A program made the position numbers and the translations under genes. Under the pieces are notes generated by a model. That model saw nothing but the letters and a program-made list of their open reading frames with translations, made no database searches and was not told where the DNA came from. From Phocoena phocoena (Eukaryota; Chordata; Mammalia; Artiodactyla; Phocoenidae): 64,000 bases of DNA. The DNA lies in NCBI RefSeq assembly GCF_963924675.1, contig NC_089234.1:62283588-62347587 (forward strand), given 5' to 3'. Below are positions 47,701 to 64,000 of the stretch, piece after piece (within the stretch, counting starts at the first letter, position 1; each line of letters starts with the position of its first letter).

Positions 47701-49277
47701 AGTGGTGAGAGATGGGAACAGGTTTCAGAAGGAAGAAAAAAGATCTATTTTTCTGTTACTTTCCTTGGAACACCAATGCAGAGGAAATTCCAGGGTCAGG
47801 CCTTTCTCTGTTCACAGGTGTGCTGCTCTCCCCAAACCCTGACCCAGACGTTTGCCACTTGAGCTTGGAAACGATCATGGGGAGAGGGGGGTCATGAGGC
47901 CTCCGTTTGTAAAGCTGAATATTGACCTATTGAGCTAACTGGAGGTGGGGGGAGCTGGACCCATGGCTCCATCTGTGAGCTGGAGGCTCAGTGGCTCCTT
48001 CTCAGGCCCCGAGGTGGCCATGACCCCAGGTCCCCATCATTTACTCCCAGATACCTTTCCTGGACAAGAAGCTCCTGCTGTGTGTCTAGTAGGAAAGAAT
48101 TATCCAATCCCAGAAGGAAGCTAGTCCAGGCCATGTGTGGGGCTGGGATCGAGGGCTTATAATATACAAAGATCCCAGGACTTAACACCTAATGGTCCTA
48201 ATGGTATGTTTTCAAAGGTAAATTCTTTTAAGTCCCTTAAAAAGAAAAGTTTATCATCTATTAAAGCCCTGAATTTATTTAAAAAAAATCTGATCCACAT
48301 TCAAAAGGAAATCCAAGACTGGGCTAGGTTGTAACTTAATCATCATAAGTGAATCATTGTTAATCGTGGTAACTTACAAAGAGTCATGTGTGTTATATGA
48401 AATGACACTTGCTGGTCTTTCTGACCAGTTTCCACCCCAAAATAGTAACCTCGCCTTTGCAGGAAGAGTTCTGAGGGGGGACTTCAGGCAGAAGTAAACC
48501 AGACAGGAGGTTTGCCTCTTGAGGATGTGCCTTTGGAGGGTAGCTGGACTGGCACCACAGCCCATCTTCACTGTGTTCCGGTGGCCACTTCTTGGGGCAG
48601 CTCAGGATCTTGGTTTCAGGCTGGTTTTCTCGCAGGTGATCAGCTGGCCAGCGACGGCGCTCTGAGAGTGAACGAGTACCTCCAGGTGGAGGGCTACAGC
48701 CACATCTACGCCATCGGTGACTGCGCCGATGTGAGGGAGCCCAAGATGGCCTATCACGCCAGCCTCCACGCCAGTGTCGCCGTGGCCAACATTGTCAACT
48801 CCATGAAACAGAGGCCCCTCAAAGCCTACAAGCCAGGTCAGGAAGCTCCCCACGCGGCACAGTTTTAAGAGAGTCAGGGTTAGAAACGGTGAAGCCTTTG
48901 TGGGCTTTACAATGCCTGACCGCTAGAACACACTCTCAAAGCTGGGGACAGAAACCTCGCCCAGAGCTCTAGGAAAGTATGTCAGGGACTTGCGCACGTT
49001 CCTGAAGGCCTTACGCGTTTCCCTGCCCTGACACTGAAGGCCCCGGGAAGGGTCTGTGCCCTGGGAGTTGCAGGCCCATGGATGGTGAGCAGGATTCTAG
49101 TTTAGCGCACGGCTCTGCTTCACAGGTTCGCTGACGTTCCTCCTGGCCATGGGGAGAAATGACGGCGTGGGCCAGATCAGTGGCTTCTACGTGGGGCGGC
49201 TCATGGTTCGGCTGGCCAAGAGCCGGGACCTGTTGGTCTCCACGAGTTGGAAAACCATGCGGCAGTCTCCACCCTGA
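41728..49277 (+). CDS. AIFM2: AIFM2 / FSP1, ferroptosis suppressor NAD(P)H:quinone oxidoreductase
   Basis: Eight coding exons: 41728-41905, 42263-42378, 43677-43796, 44463-44555, 46093-46201, 47281-47433, 48636-48836 and 49126-49277. They join in frame to 373 residues, the same length as the human protein. FSP1 reduces CoQ10 (and vitamin K) at the plasma membrane and lipid droplets to trap lipid radicals. MGSQVS at the N-terminus is an N-myristoylation signal (Gly2, Ser6). FAD-binding GGGFGG is at 18-23, the NAD(P)H-binding GGGSAG at 149-154 with Glu156 following, and the FAD-contacting AIGDCAD at 282-288 (Asp285). The C-terminus is [10 protein letters not shown]. All introns are GT-AG. The acceptor before the ATG is a tandem cagcag (41709-41714), affecting only the 5'UTR. 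The frame is intact. A dead copy of coding exon 5 sits in the intron after exon 6. Confidence 0.97.
42570..42730 (-). repeat. MIR SINE in AIFM2 intron
   Basis: Reversed MIR order: cgggcactgttttaagcctc, then gaggttaagaggcttgccca and accccacagctgg. Confidence 0.7.
42731..43676 (+). other. AIFM2 intron between coding exons 2 and 3, remainder
   Basis: No repeat or additional exon recognised; a C-rich run lies near 43283-43300. Confidence 0.45.
44556..46092 (+). other. AIFM2 intron between coding exons 4 and 5
   Basis: A MIR-like reversed fragment lies at about 45470-45640 (ctatgtgctgagttacgtgc). The rest has no recognised feature. The last ~130 bases resemble the flank of the relic exon at 48030. 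Confidence 0.45.
46506..46630 (+). repeat. Short tRNA-derived SINE
   Basis: Begins gggacatccctggcggtcca and ends in a 19-A tail. The imperfect duplication aaaagtcatgtaaaa / aaatcatataaaa flanks it. Confidence 0.9.
48030..48133 (+). pseudogene. Decayed duplicate of AIFM2 coding exon 5
   Basis: After ccccag, the sequence from 48030 reads, in the exon-5 frame, [19 protein letters not shown] and then two stop codons (48087-48092). The genuine exon 5 (46093-46201) begins [19 protein letters not shown]. The intron flank is shared too: ctcagtggctccttctc occurs exactly at 46052-46068 and at 47987-48003, 41 and 43 nt before the respective exon starts. The far end also aligns (catgtgtgg against the donor agtatgtgt). 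It lies between coding exons 6 and 7, with the same orientation as the gene. The stops mean it cannot contribute a normal exon. Confidence 0.8.
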
Positions 49278-49582
49278 TGGGGAGGCTGGGCGGGAGATAG
49301 GTACTGTCACCGCCCGGCGATCAGATTTCTTGACAAATGGTACCCGCTTGACAAATGCCAAAGGGCAAAAGCTCTTTTCCTGGAGTAAGATGTCGGTGAT
49401 GTACTGACCAGAAACACAACTTAGACAAAACCAAAAACTGGGAGAGAGAGAGAGGGATATTGGTGTTAAAAGAAAAAGACACCCTTAAAGGAGTCTTTCT
49501 GTTTCAAAGGTCTGCTGGCTGAATGGTTCACTTGGTCCTGGGGAGGGCACAGCCCACCTTCTCTACCCCAGCCTCCTCTTGG

Positions 49583-49584
<2 letters not shown>

Positions 49585-49619
<35 letters not shown>

Positions 49620-49653
49620 TGTGTGTGTGTGCACGCATGCGCACGTGCACATG
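49585..49653. repeat. 69-bp alternating purine-pyrimidine tract
   Basis: (GT)n passes into gcgcgt, then (GT)n, then gcacgcatgcgcacgtgcac, without one break in the purine-pyrimidine alternation. Such DNA readily adopts the Z form. Confidence 0.93.
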
Positions 49654-50520
49654 GTGTGTGGCATTCAGAGCTCTCAGAGTATGGGCGAGAGCTCAGTATC
49701 CTGGTGGCAGGAAGGGTCTCCCTGTCTGTAAGGGCAGGAAGGAGGGCCTGCACAAGGAGACCAGCTAAGGAAAGGGGACTGGGGTGGAGAGATGGCCTAC
49801 ATCCCAACCTCTCCCATCACGTTAGGAGGTGGGGAAGCCTATAACGTCCTGCAACGCTCAGGTTGTTAATAGGAGCTTAATTTTAAACCGTTAGTCCCTA
49901 CCGTCTTTAATCTTCATGAATCTTTCTATATTTCTATTTTTAGATCCTGATTATATGCCATAGGTTGTATTTAAAAAGCGTTAGATAAAATTTCCCTCCT
50001 GGTGAGTCCATCCTAATGGAGAGTGAGTTTTTTTATAAAGCTAACAGGTTAAGACAGAAACCTGGCCTGCCAGCTGCTGGGGGTGTTTAAAGAAAGACAG
50101 CCAAGCTAGCGTGACCGTCGGGTGGGTCGCCATCCTGCTAACATTCAGGGAGCATAGCGGGTTTCAGTAGGTGAACCCCTGCATGCTTCCAGGCTACTGT
50201 CTTAGGCAAATTTGTAAGTGACAAAACTCCAGCCAATGCTGGGGCAGGGGTACCCTGTGGGAACCTTTGTAGTTCTGTGCTTCTTGTTTCTTAGTCATCT
50301 CCAATGTCACTTATCTGGAGGTGTAGCCATGTGGCAATAATGCCTGCCACCAATTATGTTAAGGTATAAAAATGACTCCTCTGTTTGGGAGAGGACTTCT
50401 AATCAGGATAAACCTATTTTGGACCACATAGGCAAGATCTCTAAGGCAGAAGTTGTTGATGAGTTCATCTGAATAAATTCAGGTCCTGCCCCAGCCCACC
50501 CTACCCCTCCCTGCCCACTT

Positions 50521-50724
50521 TTTTTTTTTTTTTGCGGTATGCAGGCCTCTCACTGTTGTGGCCTCTCTCGTTGCGGAGCACAGGCTCCGGACGCGCAGGC
50601 TCAGCGGCCATGGCTCACGGGCCCAGCCGCTCCGCGGCATGTGGGATCTTCCCAGACCGGGGCACGAACCCATGTCCCCTGCATCGGCAGGCGGACTCTC
50701 AACCACTGCGCCACCAGGGAAGCC
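50521..50724 (-). repeat. CHR-2-like SINE in AIFM2 3' UTR
   Basis: A 15-T run then gcggtatgcaggcctctcac; the head ends ccaccagggaagcc. The duplication ccctgcccactt occurs at 50509-50520 and again from 50725. Body close to the other CHR-2 copies here, so young. Confidence 0.93.
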
Positions 50725-51118
50725 CCCTGCCCACTTTTAATGGTAACCTCTGGGTACTTGGCTGGAATTCTTAGGATACCACCCTCACGAGGGTTCTTGG
50801 TCTGTCCTGTCTGGGCTGTGGCCCAGGTCTGTTCCATTTTGTTGCCCAGGTCTAAGTGAGACTGTGCCTTTGTCCCAAAGGATGGCCACCCCAGGGAGGC
50901 TTCACCCAGTCCTCCATTCCCGTGGACCACAGCCAACCAGGCTCCCCTTCTGGAAGTGGGACCTGTTGCATGAGAAACACAAGCCATTCCGTGCCGTCTG
51001 ACCTGGGGCCTAGCATGGTGGGAGTCTCAGCTCCATAGTGATAGGCCTGGTTCTGTTTATAACATTCTTAAGTTTCCACCCACAGGGACACAGTTCTCCA
51101 GACTGAGCAAGATGTTAC

Positions 51119-51124
51119 AATAAA
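51119..51124 (+). terminator. AIFM2: AIFM2 poly(A) signal
   Basis: Canonical aataaa 1.84 kb after the stop codon, with a GT-rich element 10 nt on. It is the last such hexamer before the convergent MACROH2A2 3' end. Confidence 0.65.
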
Positions 51125-51134
51125 AGAGTATGTT

Positions 51135-51773
51135 GTAAGAAAGACACTGGATCTTTTATTTTTTTTTCCTTTCATTTTCTTTTTCTTTAAAAAAACAAAA
51201 CAAAACAAAAGCCTGAAGCAAAATCTTTCTAGGAGTAGTTACAGATATTATAGGGGTAAGGGTAGGGGCACTAAAACAGAAAGAAAAGCACCAGTAAGAT
51301 GCCTTTCTAATTTTCTTCTCTCCATCACTGAATACAGACAGCCAACAAAGCCCAAGTCAATTCTTTGCCCTCTTCCCTTGCAAAAAAGGAGAAACAGAAG
51401 ATTTTAAGAATTTTGAAAGGATTTTGTGTATGTGAGTGTGTAAAAGTCAATGCTATAAATCTAAAACGAAGTCTGTTTTTTTAAAAAAGTTCTAAAACAA
51501 CAGGAAGAAAACACATGGAAAGAAACCCCTGGTGGAGACCTGGTTAATTACAGACTGAGGCTCTTTTTAACGAGAATATAAAATGCAGAGGGCTCTTCCT
51601 GTGGGCAGGACCTGCTCCCGCAGCCTCTTCCACCCACTTCCCTTTCAGCTGCCCTCCGCTCCCCTGCCGTCACCCTTCCTCTCTCCTTTTAAAAGATAAA
51701 ACCCCGCTCCTGTGACTTTGATCCTCCTGATTCCGGATGGTGAACGCGGTGGCCACCAGTGGGTGCGGGGCGG
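51135..51773 (-). other. MACROH2A2: MACROH2A2 3' UTR
   Basis: From the stop codon (51774-51776) leftwards to the reverse-strand poly(A) signal at 51155-51160. It is repeat-free, consistent with UTR constraint. Confidence 0.65.
51155..51160 (-). terminator. MACROH2A2: MACROH2A2 poly(A) signal
   Basis: The plus strand reads tttatt, that is aataaa on the minus strand. It lies 614 nt after the stop codon and 31 nt from the AIFM2 signal on the other strand. Downstream on the minus strand is a U/GU-rich gtgtctttctta. Confidence 0.65.
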
Positions 51774-61351
<9,578 letters not shown>

Positions 61352-61639
61352 CTGTGAAGGAAACAATGGAAATCCATTGTGGTTGCTCTTTTCAGTCATT
61401 AATTACACTGACAGAGTTTTACTAGGTCTTAAAACAATTGCTGAGAAAGTAGGAATCAAACTTTGCAATTGAAATCCTGTTTACCAGTGGTCACTGGTGA
61501 CAGGAGTCCCTGGGCTTCTGTCCAGTGGGACTTAGATTTTAGCAAACTCTTTTGTTTTAAAGAATTATTTAATATTTTATTTTATTTTATATTGCTTCTA
61601 ATGTATCATAGGAGTTACTTCCCCAAAATGTTAATCACA

Positions 61640-63979
61640 GCTGGATTGATATTGCTAGTATCTGATACTAGCAATACTAGTATCAGATAAAATAGACTTT
61701 CAAATAAAGACTGTCACAAGAGATAAGGAGGGACACTACATAATGATCAAAGGATCAATCCAAGAAGAAGATATAACAATTATAAATGTTTATGCACCCA
61801 ACATAGGAGCACCTCAATACATAAGGCAAATGCTAACAACCATGAAAGGAGAAATCAACAGTAACACAGTAATAGTAGAGGACTTTAACACCCCACTTAT
61901 ACCAATGTACAGAGCATCCAAACAGAAAATAAATAAACACAAGCTTTAAATGACACAACAGACCAGATAGATTTAATTGATATTTATAGGACATTCCACC
62001 CAAAAGTGACAGAATACACTGTCTTCTCAAGTGCACATGGAACATTCTCCAGGATAGATCACATCTTGGGTCACAAATCAAGCCTTGGAAAATTTAAGAA
62101 AATTGAAATCGTATCAAGCATCTTTTCTGAACACAATGCTATGAGACTGGAAATCAATTACAGAAAAAATAAATGTAAAAAACACAAATACATGGAGGCC
62201 CAATAGTGCACTACTAAATAACCAAGAGATCACTGAAGAAATCAAAGAAAAAATAACAAAATACATAGAAACAAATGACAATGAAAGATGACAGCACAAA
62301 ACCTATGGGACACAGCAAAAGCAGTTCTAAGAGGGAAGTTTATAGCCATTCAATCTCACCTCAAGAAACAAGAAAAATCTCAAATAAACAGTCTAACCTT
62401 ACACCTAAAGCAACTAGAGAAAGAAGAACAAAGAAAACCCAAAATCAGTAGAAGGAAAGAAATCATAAAGGTCAGAGCAGAAATAAATGAGACAGAAACA
62501 AAGAAAACAATAGCAAAGATCAATAAAACTAAAAGCTGGTTCTTTGAGAAGATAAACAAAATTGATAAACACTTAGCCAGACTCATCAAGAATAAAAGGG
62601 AGAGGACGCAAATCAATAAATTTAGAAATGAAAAAGGAGAAATCACAACTGACACTGCAGAAGTACAAAGGATTATAAGAGACTACTACAAACAGCCAGA
62701 TGCCAATAAAATGGACAACCATGAAGAAATGGACAAATTCTTGGAAAGGTACAATTTTCCAAAACTGAACCAGGAAGAATTAGAAAATATAAACAGACCT
62801 ATCACAAGTAACGAAATTGAAACTATAATTAAAAATCTTCCAACAAACAAAAGTCCAGGACCAGATGGCTTCACAAGCAAATTCTATCAAACATTTAGAG
62901 AAGAGCTAACACTGATCCTTCTCACACTACCAAAAAATTGCAGAGGGAGAAACACTCCCAAATTCATACTACGAAGCCACCATCACCCTGATACCAAAAC
63001 CAGAAAAAGATATCACAGAAAAAAGAAAATTATAGACCAATATCACTGATGAACATAGATGCAAAAATCCTGAACAAAATACTAGCAAACAGAATCCAAC
63101 AGCACATTGAAAGGATCATACACCATGATCAAATGGGATTTATCCCAGGGATGCAAGGATTCTTCAATATACGCAAATCAATCAATGTGATACACCACAA
63201 TAACAGATTAAGGAATAAAAACCATATGATCATCTCAGTAGATGCAGAAAAAGCTTTTGACAAAATTCAACACCCACTTATGATAAAAACTTTCCAGAAA
63301 ATGTGCATAGAGGGAACCTAACTCAACATATAAATGTATATGACAAACCCAACAGCAAGCATCATACGCAAGGGTGAAAAACTGAAAGCTTTTCCACTAA
63401 GATCAGGAACAAGACAAGGATGTCCACTCTCGCCACTCTTATTCAACATAGTCTGGAAGTCCTAGCCACAGCAATCAGAGAAGGAAAAGAAATAAAAGGA
63501 ATACAAATTGGAAAAGAAGAAGTAAAACTGTCACTGTTTGCTGATGACATGACACTATACATAGAAAATCCTAAAGATGACACCAGAAAACTACTAGAAC
63601 TAATCAAGGAATTTGGTAAGGTTGCAGGACACAAAATTAATGCACAGAAATCTCTGGCATTCCTATACACCACCAATGAAAAATCAGAAAGAGAAATTAA
63701 GGAAACACTCACATTTACCACTGCAACAAAAAGAATAAAATACCTAGGAATAAACCTGCATAAGGAGGCGAAAGACTTGTACTCAGAAAACTGTAAAACA
63801 CTGATGAAAGAAATCAAAGATGACATAAACAGATGGAGAAATATACCATGTTCTTGGATTGGAAGAATCCACATTGTGAAAATGACTATACTACCCAAAG
63901 CAATCTACAGATTCAATGCAATCCCTATCAAACTACCAATGCATTCTTCACAGTATTAGAACAAAAAATTTTACAATTC
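61640..63979 (+). pseudogene. Broken L1 ORF2 fragment (endonuclease/reverse transcriptase)
   Basis: A long piece of artiodactyl-type L1 ORF2. The 5'UTR, ORF1 and first ~70 codons of ORF2 are missing. Endonuclease-like words appear first (YAPNIGAP near 61790, RIDHILGHK near 62055). Reverse-transcriptase blocks follow: [13 protein letters not shown] (near 62850), [20 protein letters not shown] (near 63050), [12 protein letters not shown] (near 63240) and the catalytic LFADDM (near 63537). The reading frame shifts several times (pieces 61743-61949, 62006-62206, 62288-63049, 63049-63321, 63420-63959), so no full protein can be made. It lies antisense to MACROH2A2 in an intron and is cut by a SINE at 63980. 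The continuation is outside the window. Confidence 0.93.
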
Positions 63980-64000
63980 TTTTTTTTTTTTTTGTGGTAC
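63980..64000 (-). repeat. CHR-2-like SINE, start only
   Basis: A poly(T) run followed by gtggtac at the window edge, the same tail-to-body junction as in the CHR-2-like copies at 50521 and 53753. It has inserted into the L1. Confidence 0.75.

Larger units (their letters stand above)
49278..51145 (+). other. AIFM2: AIFM2 3' UTR
   Basis: Extends from the stop codon to the poly(A) signal aataaa at 51119-51124, followed by a GT-rich tatgttgt. It contains a 69-bp alternating purine-pyrimidine tract (49585-49653) and a reversed CHR-2-like SINE (50521-50724). The length (~1.9 kb) is compatible with the known mammalian transcript. Confidence 0.65.

Noticed and set aside
48512..48868. Extended form of AIFM2 coding exon 7 beginning before 48636
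   Set aside because: The frame is open upstream, but the acceptor ttctcgcag at 48635 and the conserved protein define the exon start. The upstream translation has no similarity to AIFM2.

Overview
This is a stretch of a mammalian nuclear genome, almost certainly from a cetacean. The genes are split by GT-AG introns, promoters sit in CpG islands, and introns and spacers are full of retrotransposons. About twenty tRNA-derived SINEs of the CHR type are present (short ~130 bp, ~205 bp CHR-2-like and ~300-355 bp long forms), many with perfect target-site duplications. Artiodactyl-type L1 is also present. I saw no BovB LINE or Bov-A SINE, which argues against a ruminant. The species assignment is inference from the repeats.

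Four genes can be read. SAR1A (+, CpG island near 5.4-5.95 kb, coding exons 9552-18060) encodes the COPII-initiating small GTPase. TYSND1 (+, 23115-29860) encodes the peroxisomal processing protease and ends in the import signal SKL. AIFM2/FSP1 (+, noncoding exon 1 near 35.06 kb, coding exons 41728-49277) encodes the N-myristoylated NAD(P)H:CoQ oxidoreductase that suppresses ferroptosis. The last three coding exons of MACROH2A2 (-, 61351 down to 51774) encode most of a macro domain; the rest of that gene lies beyond the right edge. The order and relative orientation match human 10q22.1 read in reverse. The first three genes are head-to-tail. AIFM2 and MACROH2A2 converge, with poly(A) signals about 30 bp apart.

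Layout: 1-5.4 kb, intergenic repeats; 5.4-20.4 kb, SAR1A with a long 3'UTR; 20.4-22.8 kb, spacer; 22.85-30.6 kb, TYSND1; 30.6-34.7 kb, spacer; 34.7-51.15 kb, AIFM2; 51.1-61.35 kb, MACROH2A2 3' end; 61.6-64 kb, a broken L1 ORF2 in a MACROH2A2 intron, interrupted by a young SINE at the right edge.

I found no undescribed gene system. The observations most worth checking are a decayed second copy of AIFM2 coding exon 5 inside a later intron, a near-perfect 25-bp hairpin in the SAR1A 3'UTR, abutting AIFM2/MACROH2A2 3' ends, a 69-bp uninterrupted alternating purine-pyrimidine tract in the AIFM2 3'UTR, a hAT transposon with a perfect 8-bp duplication in the AIFM2 CpG island, and a GC-AG intron in SAR1A.
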